Assembly: GCF_014648295.1 (NCBI RefSeq)
Contig: NZ_BMQV01000004.1
Coordinates: 1 to 64,000 of the forward strand
Source of the DNA: Shewanella saliphila
Lineage (GTDB): Bacteria > Pseudomonadota > Gammaproteobacteria > Enterobacterales > Shewanellaceae
Direction of reading: 5' to 3'
Length of the DNA: 64,000 nt
Positions within the stretch are counted from its first letter, which is position 1. The number at the start of each line of letters is the position of its first letter. The notes under the pieces are model-generated. The model was not told the DNA's origin and did no database searches. It saw only the letters and a list, made by a program, of their open reading frames with translations. Both the position numbers and the translations under genes were made by a program. This document shows, piece after piece, positions 21,301 through 30,305 of this stretch.

Positions 21301-21615
21301 ATCGATGCGACTCACGGCACTGCCATTATCTTGGGCGAAGCAGGTATTAATCCTCGCTTGGTCAACAAGGTACATGAAGGCCGTCCGCACATTTTGGACC
21401 GCATCAAAAACGGTGAATACACTTATATCGTCAATACCACTGAAGGTCGTCAAGCCATTGAAGACTCGCGTCAAATTCGCCGCGGTGCATTGCGTTATAA
21501 AGTGAACTATACCACCACACTCAACGCAGCATTTGCAACTTGCCTCGCGCACGCTGCCGATGACCGCGTAAAAGTGAGTTCGGTACAAGAGCTGCATAAG
21601 CGTATTGTTGGTTAA
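18394..21615 (+). CDS. carB: carbamoyl-phosphate synthase large subunit
   Basis: Synthesises carbamoyl phosphate from bicarbonate, ammonia and two ATP. The 1073-aa protein equals the E. coli length. It has two homologous ATP-grasp halves ([17 protein letters not shown] near the start, and [16 protein letters not shown] mid-protein), a central oligomerisation domain and a C-terminal MGS-like allosteric domain that binds UMP/ornithine in relatives. I start at ATG 18394 ([14 protein letters not shown]) because it matches the family and follows GGGAGAAG. The longer frame overlapping carA is not used. Confidence 0.98.
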   Translation: MPKRTDIKSILILGAGPIVIGQACEFDYSGAQACKALHEEGYRVILVNSNPATIMTDPEMADATYIEPIHWEVVRNIIAKERPDAILPTMGGQTALNCALKLEEMGVLKEFDVEMIGATADAIDKAEDRSRFDTAMKAIGLECPRAGIAHTMEEAYGVLDMVGFPCIIRPSFTMGGSGGGIAYNKEEFEEICSQGLDLSPTNELLIDESLIGWKEYEMEVVRDRNDNCIIVCAIENFDPMGVHTGDSITVAPAQTLTDKEYQLMRNASLAVLREIGVETGGSNVQFGICPNTGRMVIIEMNPRVSRSSALASKATGFPIAKIAAKLAVGFTLDELSNDITGGKTPASFEPAIDYVVTKVPRFNFEKFAGANDRLTTQMKSVGEVMAIGRTFQESLQKALRGLEVGRNGFDSIVDYKSTEGLQRIRHELKEPGCDRIWYIADAFRAGLSRDEIFKLTNIDHWFLIQIEDLIADEAKVAELGMSGLNEAILRKLKRKGFADARLADVLGVSDAEVRKLRHRHEIFPVYKRVDTCAAEFSTDTAYMYSTYEEECEANPSNRDKIMVLGGGPNRIGQGIEFDYCCVHAALALREDGYETIMVNCNPETVSTDYDTSDRLYFEPVTLEDVLEIVRIEKPKGVIVQYGGQTPLKLARDLEAAGVPIIGTSPDAIDRAEDRERFQQAIQRLNMIQPQNATVTTVESAVIEAENIGYPLVVRPSYVLGGRAMEIVYDQQDLLRYFNEAVKVSNASPVLLDHFLDDAIEVDIDAVCDGETVVVGAIMEHIEQAGVHSGDSGCSLPPYTLSADIQARMREQVSKLAFELGVVGLMNVQFAVKDNEIYMIEVNPRAARTVPFVSKATGVPLAKIAARVMAGQSLKAQNFTSEVIPPYFSVKEVVLPFNKFPGVDPLLGPEMRSTGEVMGVGDTFAEAYAKAQLGATSEVPKSGRALLSVRNSDKKRVADLASKLIELGYEIDATHGTAIILGEAGINPRLVNKVHEGRPHILDRIKNGEYTYIVNTTEGRQAIEDSRQIRRGALRYKVNYTTTLNAAFATCLAHAADDRVKVSSVQELHKRIVG

Positions 21616-21631
21616 ACCATAAAGCGTTACT

Positions 21632-21659
21632 AAAAGGTCGCCATATGGCGACCTTTTTT
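21632..21659 (+). terminator. terminator after carAB
   Basis: A perfect 13-bp inverted repeat (AAAAGGTCGCCAT and its complement) is followed by further T residues. Confidence 0.9.
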
Positions 21660-21732
21660 ATGACATTTTGGTGATGGATCACTAGCAAGTCGGTAAAAGC
21701 TTAGGTAAGCTGTGAGCAATCATCGAAGAGAT

Positions 21733-21823
21733 GCATCCCAAAGACGCAGCCAAACTCGATTGCGTATTTCCAATAGAATTTTCACTGTGTTGGCATTAGC
21801 TAACACGGGATGCTTTTGTTTTT
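21733..21823 (+). promoter_or_regulatory. terminator-like leader of greA (GraL-like attenuator)
   Basis: GCATCCC (21733-21739) can pair with GGGATGC (21807-21813), which is followed at once by the T-rich TTTTGTTTTT (21814-21823). An inner stem GTGTTGGC/GCTAACAC with an ATTA loop (21787-21806) stacks inside. This gives a branched intrinsic terminator 18 nt before the greA start codon. In E. coli the greA leader yields the small RNA GraL by premature termination; equivalence here is inferred from position. Confidence 0.55.
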
Positions 21824-21841
21824 AAAGGAGACAAAGACATT

Positions 21842-22318
21842 ATGAGTAAGGTTCCAATGACAGTGGTTGGTGCGGATCAACTACGTAAAGAATTAGAAAT
21901 TTTAAAGTTTGATCGCCGCCCTAAAATTACTGAAGCCATTGCATCAGCACGTGAATTAGGTGATTTAAAAGAAAATGCTGAATATCACGCAGCCCGCGAA
22001 GAGCAAGGCATTTGTGAAGCGCGTATCCGTGATATTGAAGGTAAGCTTTCAAATGCACAAATTATCGACGTAACAACAATGGAAAACACTGGTCGAGTGA
22101 TATTTGGCACCACAGTGACCATTTTAAATGTCGATACAGATGCTGAAATGACTTACCGCATCGTGGGTGACGATGAAGCTGATATTAAACAAAATTTGAT
22201 TTCAGTGAACTCACCTATTGCCCGCGGTTTGATTGGCAAAAGTGAAGGTGATGAAGTGTCTATCACCACTCCAGGTGGGTTAACAGATTACGACATCGTG
22301 TCTGTTGAGTATATTTAA
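21842..22318 (+). CDS. greA: transcription elongation factor GreA
   Basis: Binds the RNA polymerase secondary channel and triggers cleavage of backtracked RNA. The 158-aa length equals E. coli GreA. The N-terminal coiled coil carries the acidic tip [16 protein letters not shown], and the C-terminal FKBP-like domain contains [29 protein letters not shown]. The start follows AAAGGAGAC. The leader carries a terminator-like structure, so expression may be attenuated. Confidence 0.98.
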   Translation: MSKVPMTVVGADQLRKELEILKFDRRPKITEAIASARELGDLKENAEYHAAREEQGICEARIRDIEGKLSNAQIIDVTTMENTGRVIFGTTVTILNVDTDAEMTYRIVGDDEADIKQNLISVNSPIARGLIGKSEGDEVSITTPGGLTDYDIVSVEYI

Positions 22319-22363
22319 GCCGTTATTTGGTTTGGACGATGAGATATCGTTAAAGCAATAATT

Positions 22364-22399
22364 AAAAAGCATTTATCTTTTAAGGTAAGTGCTTTTTTT
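22364..22399 (+). terminator. terminator after greA
   Basis: A 16-bp stem with two G-T wobbles (22364-22379 with 22382-22397) and a minimal loop ends in a T-run. Confidence 0.85.
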
Positions 22400-22520
22400 A
22401 TAAGCAAGATGTAAAAGATTTAATTTGCCTGTTACCAATAGTGCCGATACTATCTTAGGTAATGCTTGATTAGGGCTATTGGCTTAATTAAGGTCAATTG
22501 ATATAGGTTACAAGGCGGTT

Positions 22521-23069
22521 ATGACGTTTCCTTGGGTGCGTATAGTATTAATGCTGGTTATTGTAGGGTTGAGTTCATTCTTCCTGATCAATAGTCGTGT
22601 ATTAATTTTACCGTCATCGCACTCTAGCACCCCACAACTAAGCTCTATCAGCTCACCAGTTTGTACTGCCATCCTTAATTGCGAGCCGACAAGCCTCAAG
22701 CAATCTACTGATGTCACTCAGGTAAGCTCAGTAGCAGTGATTGATATTAATGCCTCGCGACTTGGCTATGTTGGAAAGAACAGCCTTAACCCTGATATCA
22801 CTCCCGTAACCGGCCCAAACGACATTCATTATGTGCCAACTTATTCGGCGCGTTATATTAATCTTGCTCAGCATCAAGCTGATGACGTTAATCCCAATTA
22901 TGTATTAGCTTATGAGTTTGTTTCTCCGCCGATCCCAAGCTTGGAAATTGGCTATCAAATTAACTTCAGTCCGCAATTAGACTGGGTGTTATCTACGGCA
23001 TCTGGTCCTTCTCGAATGTCCGCATGGAAAGAATCGAATCAACTCTTCGTGCTCGCTCATACCTGCTAG
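22521..23069 (+). CDS. exported or membrane-anchored protein of unknown function
   Basis: The 182-aa product starts with a hydrophobic segment (about residues 5-28, WVRIVLMLVIVGLSSFFLIN) that is a signal anchor or uncleaved signal peptide. A Ser/Thr-rich linker and a probable periplasmic domain follow. Four cysteines are present, including the penultimate C-terminal region, so disulfides are possible. I do not recognise a family. It stands between the greA terminator and secD, in the same direction, and may be cotranscribed with secDF. Confidence 0.6.
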   Translation: MTFPWVRIVLMLVIVGLSSFFLINSRVLILPSSHSSTPQLSSISSPVCTAILNCEPTSLKQSTDVTQVSSVAVIDINASRLGYVGKNSLNPDITPVTGPNDIHYVPTYSARYINLAQHQADDVNPNYVLAYEFVSPPIPSLEIGYQINFSPQLDWVLSTASGPSRMSAWKESNQLFVLAHTC

Positions 23070-23209
23070 AACCTCCTTTCTTTGACTACAAATTTTATTA
23101 GCTAGGCTAATGGATTTCATTGCGAACAGATAATAGCCTTATGCTATATATCGTTTGCTATGCATTTTTTATCGTGAAGATTTGTCACGGTGTAGTGAGA
23201 GCAAGTGTT

Positions 23210-25033
23210 ATGACATCAATATCAAAAAATAAACCGTTAAATAAGCAACTCAACAAATACGCTCAGTGGAAATACTGGGTGCTAATCGTTACGTTAATCA
23301 TCCTGTTTTTAAGTGCTTTACCATCTTGGTATGGCGAAGATGCAGCAGTGCAGCTATCGACCAAATCCCCTAATACTATTTCGTCTGAACAGGTGTATCA
23401 GGTATTAAGTCACGCTGGGATCAGCAGTAAACGAATAGATCAACAGCAGCAAAATGTGTTGGTTGTGTTACAACAAGCTGATCAGCAAACCCAGGCTAAA
23501 AACATTTTGTCAGAATCATTTGCCGATCGCGCGCAAATCACATTGGCATTAGCGCCAGCGGCCCCAAATTGGTTATTAAAGATGGGCTTTGAACCCATCA
23601 AATTAGGTTTGGATTTACGTGGCGGTGTGCAATTTTTGCTCGATGTCGATCTGGATTTAGTATTTAAAAATCATGCGACGATGGTGAGTGACTCGGTAAA
23701 GCAATTTGTACGTAAGGAACACATTAGCACTGTGTTGGTACGTCAAGGTGATGGCGCAGAAGTGACGATTGAGACAACGCAAACCGACGCGAAAAGGCTG
23801 ATAAGGCAGTTTATTGCCGAGCAATACCCCTTGTGGCAGGTCTCAGGGCATCAAGACATGCTGGTTGTTACATTGAATGAAAGTGAGCAAGTAAAGCTGA
23901 CTAACCTTACAGTGCAACAAAACTTACAAATTATGCGCAGCCGAATTGAAGAACTCGGTATTACCGAAGCTTTGGTGCAACGCCAGGGCGAAAATCGTAT
24001 ACGCATCGAGTTACCTGGAGTGCAAGACCCTGCAACAGCTAAAAATGTCATTGGCGCGACAGCAAGCTTAGCATTCTACCCGGTAGCAGAAACCGGGTCA
24101 GTAAATGCCATCGTGCTGAAAGATGAAAGCGGTCAACCGGTTTATGTTGCTCGCAAGCCCGTATTAGGTGGCGATCATATTGTTGATGCTCGTGCCGCTG
24201 TGGGTGACTTTGGTATGTCAAAAGTGAATATCAGTTTAGATTCCGCCGGTGGCAAGCTAATGTCGGACTTTTCCCGTGACAATATTGGCAAACCCATGGC
24301 GACAGCGTATAGCGAATATAGCCGTAATGAAAAAGGCCAGGCGCAACAAACCACCAAGATTATTAGCGTTGCTACCATTCAAAGTCAGTTAGGTAATCAA
24401 TTTGAAATTACTGGAGCGGGTTCTCACCAAGAAGCGCAACAATTAGCACTATTGCTTCGCGCAGGGTCAATGACTGCGCCAGTGACCATTGTAGAAGAGC
24501 GAACCATTGGGCCAAGTTTAGGTGCTGAAAACATTGCTAATGGTTTTGCCGCATTGGCATTAGGCATGGCGATCACCTTGTTATTTATGGCGTGTTGGTA
24601 TCGCCGCTTAGGGTGGGTAGCTAACGTGGCATTGATGGCTAACATGGTGATGTTGTTTGGCTTATTGGGGTTAATTCCTGGCGCGGTTTTGACGCTACCT
24701 GGTATTGCGGGGTTAGTGCTTACTGTCGGTATGGCGGTTGATACTAATGTGCTTATTTTTGAACGTATTAAAGATAAATTAGCTGAAGGGCGAAGTTTTG
24801 CTAATGCAATTGATAACGGCTTTAACAGTGCGTTTTCAACCATTTTTGATGCCAACTTCACCACAATGATCACTGCAGTGGTGTTGTTTTCAATAGGTAA
24901 TGGCCCTATCCAAGGCTTTGCTTTAACGCTGGGGTTAGGCTTATTAACCAGTATGTTTACCGGCATTTTTGCGTCTAGGGCAATCATTAATTTAGTGTAT
25001 GGCCGTGACACTCGTCGCGCGATTAAGGTGTAA
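23210..25033 (+). CDS. secD: SecD-family protein-export subunit
   Basis: Inner-membrane RND-type subunit that uses the proton gradient to pull preproteins out of the SecYEG channel. The 607-aa protein has TM1 (about 19-40), the large periplasmic P1 domain with GLDLRGGVQFLLDVD, and a C-terminal block of five helices with RTIGPSLG, the TM4-like GMAVDTNVLIFERIKDKL and AFSTIFDANFTTMITA. I choose ATG 23210 (MTSISKNK); an upstream TTG frame would add a leader the family lacks. It differs from E. coli SecD at several core positions (for example Phe in VLIFERIK). With no yajC or tgt beside it, it may be a second, paralogous SecD. Confidence 0.9.
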   Translation: MTSISKNKPLNKQLNKYAQWKYWVLIVTLIILFLSALPSWYGEDAAVQLSTKSPNTISSEQVYQVLSHAGISSKRIDQQQQNVLVVLQQADQQTQAKNILSESFADRAQITLALAPAAPNWLLKMGFEPIKLGLDLRGGVQFLLDVDLDLVFKNHATMVSDSVKQFVRKEHISTVLVRQGDGAEVTIETTQTDAKRLIRQFIAEQYPLWQVSGHQDMLVVTLNESEQVKLTNLTVQQNLQIMRSRIEELGITEALVQRQGENRIRIELPGVQDPATAKNVIGATASLAFYPVAETGSVNAIVLKDESGQPVYVARKPVLGGDHIVDARAAVGDFGMSKVNISLDSAGGKLMSDFSRDNIGKPMATAYSEYSRNEKGQAQQTTKIISVATIQSQLGNQFEITGAGSHQEAQQLALLLRAGSMTAPVTIVEERTIGPSLGAENIANGFAALALGMAITLLFMACWYRRLGWVANVALMANMVMLFGLLGLIPGAVLTLPGIAGLVLTVGMAVDTNVLIFERIKDKLAEGRSFANAIDNGFNSAFSTIFDANFTTMITAVVLFSIGNGPIQGFALTLGLGLLTSMFTGIFASRAIINLVYGRDTRRAIKV

Positions 25034-25037
25034 TCAC

Positions 25038-25961
25038 ATGAACAATAATCAACAGAAACAATCAGCAAATAAGTTACAACGCTTAACTCAATGGCGTTAT
25101 GCATCAAGTATTATTTCAATCGTGTTGATGCTGTTGTCATTAACCGTTATTGGCGTAAAGGGGTTTAATTGGGGCCTAGATTTTACCGGTGGCGTGGTGA
25201 CCGAGATTCAAATAAATAAGCGTATTACCGCCAGTGAAATTCAACCACTAATGACCGCCGCCTACCACCAAGAAGTGAGTGTGATTTCTGCCAGTGAACC
25301 AGGGCGCTGGGTATTACGCTATGCCGACATCCCTGATGAAAACAAGCGCCCTGAATTACAGCAAGTCCTAGCGCCTTTAGCGTCTGAGTTGACGGTACTG
25401 AATAGCAGTATAGTGGGACCGCAAGTGGGGCAAGAGCTCATTGAGCAAGGTAGTTTAGCGTTGTTAGTGGCAATGCTCTGTATTATGGGGTATTTAAGTT
25501 ACCGGTTTGAATGGCGTCTTGCATCTGGGGCCTTATTTGCGCTAGTACACGATGTGGTATTCGTATTAGCCTTTTTTGCCTTAAGCCAAATGGAATTTAA
25601 TTTAACAGTATTGGCAGCCATTTTAGCGATTTTGGGTTACTCGCTAAATGATTCCATTATTATTGCCGATAGAATCCGCGAACAACTCATCGCAAAACCG
25701 CAATGGAGTGCATCTGATATTAACAATTTGGCGGTTCAATCTACTTTTTCTCGCACTATGGTGACATCAGGGACGACATTGTTAACTGTGGTTGCGTTAT
25801 GGATGATGGGCGGCTCACCACTTGAGGGGTTTTCGATTGCGATGTTTATTGGGATTCTAACTGGGACTTGGTCATCGATTTCTGTAGGGGCGACACTACC
25901 TGAGTTTTTAGGGCTTAAAGCAGAGCATTATATTGTTGAACCTTTACCTGATACACCCTAG
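25038..25961 (+). CDS. secF: SecF-family protein-export subunit
   Basis: Partner of SecD. The 307-aa protein (E. coli 323) has TM1, a short periplasmic domain after GLDFTGGVVTEIQI, and five C-terminal helices with VGPQVGQELIEQGS, GYSLNDSIIIADRIRE and SRTMVTSGTTLLTV. The ATG is 4 bp after the secD stop, so the two are coupled. The long frame starting at 24999 overlaps secD and is not used. The stop codon TAG (25959-25961) lies inside the CTAG end of an inserted MITE, so the last residues may have been altered by the insertion. Confidence 0.92.
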   Translation: MNNNQQKQSANKLQRLTQWRYASSIISIVLMLLSLTVIGVKGFNWGLDFTGGVVTEIQINKRITASEIQPLMTAAYHQEVSVISASEPGRWVLRYADIPDENKRPELQQVLAPLASELTVLNSSIVGPQVGQELIEQGSLALLVAMLCIMGYLSYRFEWRLASGALFALVHDVVFVLAFFALSQMEFNLTVLAAILAILGYSLNDSIIIADRIREQLIAKPQWSASDINNLAVQSTFSRTMVTSGTTLLTVVALWMMGGSPLEGFSIAMFIGILTGTWSSISVGATLPEFLGLKAEHYIVEPLPDTP

Positions 25962-26241
25962 GGCCTGCTGACCTTTGCTGGTTAAATTTTGTTCGAGTTA
26001 AAAACGTTTTAATCGAGACGAATGGATTGATGCCTAGTCATCTAAGCAACCCTTTATTCACAAAGATGCATTCAACAAAGAGTAAAACGTTTTTAGCCGA
26101 ACCCTTCGGGCAACGTTTGTTGGCCATTTTTACTGCGTTATCGACTTTTTATGTAGAATAACTACACCTCGAAGTCTCTGCCTTGTACAAATGGTCAACA
26201 ATTCGCTGCAAAAACAACCTCGAAAGATCAACAGACCCTAG
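25958..26241. mobile_element. MITE with imperfect terminal inverted repeats and CTAG ends
   Basis: Both ends read inward as CTAGGGYCTGYTGAYCTTT: 19 bp with three C/T differences, the left at 25958-25976 and the right at 26223-26241. CTAG at each edge may be a 4-bp target duplication, leaving a 276-bp element with GGG...CCC tips, as in some IS5-group elements. Inside, a ~22-bp near-inverted repeat around AAAAACGTTTTA (about 25991-26014 and 26081-26102) and TGTTGGCCATTTT/CAAATGGTCAACA segments would fold into long stems. There is no transposase ORF, so it is non-autonomous. The family link is inferred. Confidence 0.75.
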
Positions 26242-26266
26242 ACATATTTAGTTAATCTTTATTTAT

Positions 26267-26296
26267 AAAAAAGCCGCTGAAATCAGCGGCTTTTTT
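26267..26296. terminator. terminator downstream of yhbY
   Basis: AAAAAAGCCGCTGA (26267-26280) pairs perfectly with TCAGCGGCTTTTTT (26283-26296). On the minus strand it ends yhbY with a T-run, and it also works for rightward transcripts leaving the MITE. Confidence 0.9.
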
Positions 26297-26309
26297 ATTG
26301 AAAATTGTG

Positions 26310-26609
26310 TTACTTTGCTTTTGGCAAGGCAATCTTCATTTCAGGTGAATGACGGAAGATAACGAGTACATGACCAATAAGTTGCACTTTCGCAGACTGG
26401 GTTTCACGTACAATGGCGTCAACGATGGCATTTTTAAGCTCTCTGTCGGCAGAGGCTACTTTCACTTTAATCAATTCATGATGAGTAAGAGCGCTATCAA
26501 TTTCAGCCAGAACACCTTCAGTCAGTCCGTTGCCACCAAGCAGCACCACTGGCTTTAGACTGTGCGCCAGACCTTTTAAATGCTGTTTTTGTTTGGTTGT
26601 TAAGTTCAT
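26310..26609 (-). CDS. yhbY: ribosome assembly RNA-binding protein YhbY
   Basis: A CRM-domain (CRS1/YhbY) RNA-binding protein that associates with pre-50S particles. The 99-aa sequence starts MNLTTKQKQHLKGLAHSLKP, nearly identical to the E. coli start, and has the GNGLTEGV loop (GxxG-like RNA-binding) and HELIKVKV. I use ATG 26609 by homology; a TTG three codons upstream is in frame. Divergent from rlmE with about 90 bp between the two starts. Confidence 0.95.
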   Translation of the reverse strand: MNLTTKQKQHLKGLAHSLKPVVLLGGNGLTEGVLAEIDSALTHHELIKVKVASADRELKNAIVDAIVRETQSAKVQLIGHVLVIFRHSPEMKIALPKAK

Positions 26610-26699
26610 TTGTACCAACTTTTGCTGAGTTACTGTTGAAAAACCGGTATTCTACCCTTATATAAAGCTTATGTAACTCTGAATCGTTGCGGAATTTAA

Positions 26700-27329
26700 A
26701 TGGTAACCAAAAAACGTACGGCGAGTTCTGCTCGTTGGATGCAAGAACACTTTGATGATCACTATGTGAAGTTGGCGCAAAAGCGCGGACTTCGTTCACG
26801 TGCGGCATTTAAGTTAGAAGAACTTCAGCAAAAAGATAATTTAATTAAAACCGGCATGACGGTTGTTGATTTAGGCGCCGCTCCTGGTGGCTGGTCACAA
26901 GTTGCGGTGAAATTAGCAGGTGAAAAAGGTAAAGTTATTGCGTGTGATATTTTACCAATGGATCCGATTGTGGGTGTTGATTTTCTTCAGGGTGATTTTA
27001 GAGAAGACAAAGTATTACAAGCATTGCTTGACCGAGTAGGGCAAGATAAAGTGGATGTGGTACTATCAGATATGGCACCGAACATGAGTGGTTCGGATGC
27101 TGTAGACCAACCTAGGGCTATGTATTTAGTGGAATTAGCACTAGATATGTGTCATCAAGTGTTGGCGCCTAATGGCTGTTTTGCTGTTAAGGTCTTTCAG
27201 GGGGAGGGCTTTGACGAGTACATGAAAACAGTCAAAGAGGCATTCAAAGTAGTAAAAACCCGTAAACCAGACTCCTCTAGAGCTCGCTCTCGAGAAGTCT
27301 ATCTAGTGGCGACTGGTTACAAGTTGTAG
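26700..27329 (+). CDS. rlmE: 23S rRNA 2'-O-ribose U2552 methyltransferase
   Basis: SAM-dependent enzyme (RrmJ/FtsJ) that methylates U2552 in the 50S A-loop, a late assembly step. The 209 aa equal the E. coli length. The SAM motif [15 protein letters not shown] and the K-D-K-E tetrad region are visible: [35 protein letters not shown] and [13 protein letters not shown]. Followed at 45 bp by ftsH, the classical rlmE-ftsH operon, which is heat-induced in E. coli. Confidence 0.97.
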   Translation: MVTKKRTASSARWMQEHFDDHYVKLAQKRGLRSRAAFKLEELQQKDNLIKTGMTVVDLGAAPGGWSQVAVKLAGEKGKVIACDILPMDPIVGVDFLQGDFREDKVLQALLDRVGQDKVDVVLSDMAPNMSGSDAVDQPRAMYLVELALDMCHQVLAPNGCFAVKVFQGEGFDEYMKTVKEAFKVVKTRKPDSSRARSREVYLVATGYKL

Positions 27330-27374
27330 TAGTCTAACGTTAATAATCGCAGGACTGTTAAGAGGTCTAGTAAT

Positions 27375-29324
27375 TTGAGTGACATGGCAAAAAATTTAAT
27401 ACTCTGGGTTGTCATCGCTGTTGTGTTGATGTCAGTGTTTCAGGGTTATTCCCCCTCTTCTTCGAATTCGCAGAAGATGGATTATTCCGCCTTTTTGGAC
27501 AATGTTCGAAATGGTCAAATTAACACGGTCGAAGTTAAAAGCGACCAAAGAACGATTGAAGGTACCAAGCGTACCGGCGAGAAGTTCACCACAATCATGC
27601 CTATGTATGATCAAGATTTAATTAACGATCTTGACCGTAAAGGCATCACCATGAAGGGTCAAGAAGCTGAAGAGTCTAGCTTCCTAACCCAAATCTTTAT
27701 TTCATGGTTCCCTATGTTACTGCTGATTGGTGTATGGATATTTTTCATGCGACAAATGCAAGGCGGTGGCGGTAAGGGCGCAATGTCGTTTGGTAAAAGT
27801 AAAGCCAAACTGATGAGCGAAGATCAAATCAAAACCACCTTTGCTGACGTTGCGGGCTGTGATGAAGCAAAAGAAGAAGTAAAAGAGTTGGTTGATTACT
27901 TACGTGATCCAACTAAGTTCCAAAAATTAGGCGGCCGTATTCCTACGGGCGTGTTAATGGTGGGACCTCCAGGTACGGGTAAAACCTTGCTTGCTAAAGC
28001 GATTGCTGGCGAGTCAAAAGTTCCTTTCTTTACTATTTCTGGTTCAGATTTCGTGGAAATGTTTGTTGGTGTTGGTGCATCTCGTGTGCGTGACATGTTT
28101 GAACAAGCTAAAAAATCAGCGCCTTGTATTATCTTTATTGACGAAATTGACGCAGTGGGTCGCCAACGTGGTGCCGGTGTTGGTGGTGGTCATGATGAGC
28201 GTGAACAGACATTAAACCAGATGTTGGTTGAAATGGATGGCTTTGAAGGTAACGAAGGTATTATCGTTATTGCAGCGACCAACCGTCCAGACGTATTAGA
28301 CTCTGCATTACTTCGTCCAGGTCGTTTTGACCGTCAAGTGGTTGTAGGCTTACCGGATGTACGTGGTCGTGAGCAGATTTTAAAAGTGCACATGCGTAAA
28401 GTGCCACTATCTGACGATGTTAAAGCCAGTGTTATTGCCCGTGGTACTCCTGGGTTCTCTGGTGCTGATTTAGCCAACTTGGTTAACGAAGCCGCACTTT
28501 TTGCTGCACGTGGCAACCGCCGTGTTGTTGGCATGGAAGAGTTTGAGCGCGCTAAAGATAAAATCATGATGGGTGCTGAGCGCCGCTCGATGGTGATGTC
28601 TGAGTCTGAAAAAGAAATGACCGCTTACCATGAAGCTGGCCACGCAATTGTAGGATGTTTGGTTCCTGAGCATGATCCTGTGCATAAGGTGACCATTATC
28701 CCTCGCGGCCGTGCGTTGGGTGTGACCTTCTTCTTACCTGAAGCAGATGCCATTAGCCAAAGTCGTCGCAAGCTAGAGTCACAAATTTCGGTTGCTTATG
28801 GCGGACGTTTAGCAGAAGAGCTTATTTATGGTAGTGACAAAGTGTCTACCGGTGCTTCTCAAGACATCAAATACGCGACATCAATTGCGCGTAATATGGT
28901 CACTCAATGGGGCTTTTCAGACAAATTAGGTCCATTATTGTACGCCGAAGAAGACAACGAAGTGTTCTTAGGTCGCAGTATGGGTAAATCTAAAGCCATG
29001 TCAGGTGATACTGCATCGCTTATTGATTCTGAAATCAAAGTCTTTATCGATAAAAACTATCAACGCGCGCAAACTATGTTGACTGACAACATGGATATTT
29101 TACACGCGATGAAAGATGCTTTGATGAAATACGAAACGATTGATTCATTGCAGATTGAAGATTTAATGAATCGTCGTGAAGTGCGTATGCCAGCCGATTG
29201 GCAAAAAGATGATTCTTCTGATGACCAAGGTGGTGGAAATAGCGCGCCTAAAGTTGAAGAAGAAAAGCCTGAAGAGGCACCAAAGGCTGATATTAATGAT
29301 GCAGATGAATCACCTGCTAAATAA
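27375..29324 (+). CDS. ftsH: ATP-dependent zinc metalloprotease FtsH
   Basis: Membrane-anchored AAA+ protease that degrades unassembled membrane proteins and regulators such as sigma-32 and LpxC in E. coli. Two transmembrane helices (about 8-24 and 107-124) flank a periplasmic domain. The AAA+ module has Walker A GPPGTGKT (197-204), Walker [13 protein letters not shown] and SRH residues. The protease half has zinc motif HEAGH. The length is 649 aa. TTG 27375 is chosen because AGAGG at 27361-27365 is well spaced for it; ATG 27384 (MAKNLILW) is the alternative. Last gene before a tetraloop terminator. Confidence 0.97.
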   Translation: MSDMAKNLILWVVIAVVLMSVFQGYSPSSSNSQKMDYSAFLDNVRNGQINTVEVKSDQRTIEGTKRTGEKFTTIMPMYDQDLINDLDRKGITMKGQEAEESSFLTQIFISWFPMLLLIGVWIFFMRQMQGGGGKGAMSFGKSKAKLMSEDQIKTTFADVAGCDEAKEEVKELVDYLRDPTKFQKLGGRIPTGVLMVGPPGTGKTLLAKAIAGESKVPFFTISGSDFVEMFVGVGASRVRDMFEQAKKSAPCIIFIDEIDAVGRQRGAGVGGGHDEREQTLNQMLVEMDGFEGNEGIIVIAATNRPDVLDSALLRPGRFDRQVVVGLPDVRGREQILKVHMRKVPLSDDVKASVIARGTPGFSGADLANLVNEAALFAARGNRRVVGMEEFERAKDKIMMGAERRSMVMSESEKEMTAYHEAGHAIVGCLVPEHDPVHKVTIIPRGRALGVTFFLPEADAISQSRRKLESQISVAYGGRLAEELIYGSDKVSTGASQDIKYATSIARNMVTQWGFSDKLGPLLYAEEDNEVFLGRSMGKSKAMSGDTASLIDSEIKVFIDKNYQRAQTMLTDNMDILHAMKDALMKYETIDSLQIEDLMNRREVRMPADWQKDDSSDDQGGGNSAPKVEEEKPEEAPKADINDADESPAK

Positions 29325-29342
29325 ATATACAAGCTAATAAAG

Positions 29343-29369
29343 AAAACCCCGAAAGGGGTTTTCTTGTTT
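29343..29369 (+). terminator. terminator after ftsH
   Basis: AAAACCCC and GGGGTTTT enclose a GAAA tetraloop (29343-29362), followed by T-rich sequence. Confidence 0.88.
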
Positions 29370-29393
29370 TTAATCTTATTTTAGGACATCCCT

Positions 29394-30227
29394 GTGTTTC
29401 AATTAACTCATGCCAATAAAACCCTCGACTTATCAGCTCCTGTTGTTATGGGGATCGTCAATATGACACCTGATTCATTTTCTGACGGTGGTGCTTATAG
29501 CGGTTTTGAACAAGCTTGTCGCCATGTTGACCATATGGTTGAGCAAGGTGCGCGAGTGATTGATGTGGGTGGTGAGTCGACTCGTCCTGGTGCTGAAGAA
29601 GTCTCTGTGAAAGAGGAGCTCGCTCGAGTGCTGCCGATTATTGAATACACTGCTAAAACGCATGATGTGTGGATTTCAATTGATACCAGCAAACCAGAAG
29701 TGATGGAAGCCGCTGTAAATGCCGGTGCTAACTTAATCAACGATGTAAGAGCATTGCAAGTGCCTGGTGCGTTAGCCATGGCGGCATCGCTTGATGTGCC
29801 GATTTGCTTAATGCACATGCAAGGCGAACCACAAACCATGCAAGATGCACCTAAGTATGATGATGTTGTGGATGAAGTAGCCGCATTTTTTGAATTAAGA
29901 ATTGCTTATTGTGAGGCTGCTGGTATTGAGCGTGAGCGATTAATCCTTGATCCAGGCTTTGGCTTTGGTAAAACTTTAGCGCATAATTATCGCCTACTAG
30001 CCATGTTGCCGACATTACATGAATTTCATTTACCCGTACTTGTCGGTTTATCACGTAAAAGCATGATAGGTCATTTACTGGGACGCGATACCGACCAACG
30101 CCTGGCCGGTAGTCTTGCTGGTGCACTAATTGCAGCACAACAAGGTGCGCAGATTATTCGAGTTCATGATGTTGCTGAAACCGTCGATGCGCTTAAAGTG
30201 ATGTCTGCCACCATGGAACAGCTATAA
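29394..30227 (+). CDS. folP: dihydropteroate synthase
   Basis: Condenses 6-hydroxymethyl-dihydropterin diphosphate with p-aminobenzoate to make dihydropteroate in folate synthesis; this is the sulfonamide target. The TIM-barrel protein of 277 aa (E. coli 282) has GIVNMTPDSFSDGG near the start, the diphosphate/pterin motifs GGESTRPGAEEV and NDVRAL, and LDPGFGFGKTLAHN plus GLSRKSMIG. Start is GTG 29394, spaced from TTAGGAC. It sits between the ftsH terminator and glmM, the conserved ftsH-folP-glmM order. Confidence 0.97.
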   Translation: MFQLTHANKTLDLSAPVVMGIVNMTPDSFSDGGAYSGFEQACRHVDHMVEQGARVIDVGGESTRPGAEEVSVKEELARVLPIIEYTAKTHDVWISIDTSKPEVMEAAVNAGANLINDVRALQVPGALAMAASLDVPICLMHMQGEPQTMQDAPKYDDVVDEVAAFFELRIAYCEAAGIERERLILDPGFGFGKTLAHNYRLLAMLPTLHEFHLPVLVGLSRKSMIGHLLGRDTDQRLAGSLAGALIAAQQGAQIIRVHDVAETVDALKVMSATMEQL

Positions 30228-30305
30228 ATGAATGTTTGAGCTCATACCATTCATATAAAAACATAATAATATTAATCACAAAGTGAATCACTTAAGTGGG
30301 GACAT

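Noticed and set aside
24424..25107. 227-codon open frame on the minus strand inside secD/secF
   Set aside because: It lies wholly opposite strongly conserved SecD coding sequence, has no ribosome binding site, and its composition follows the complement of the real gene.
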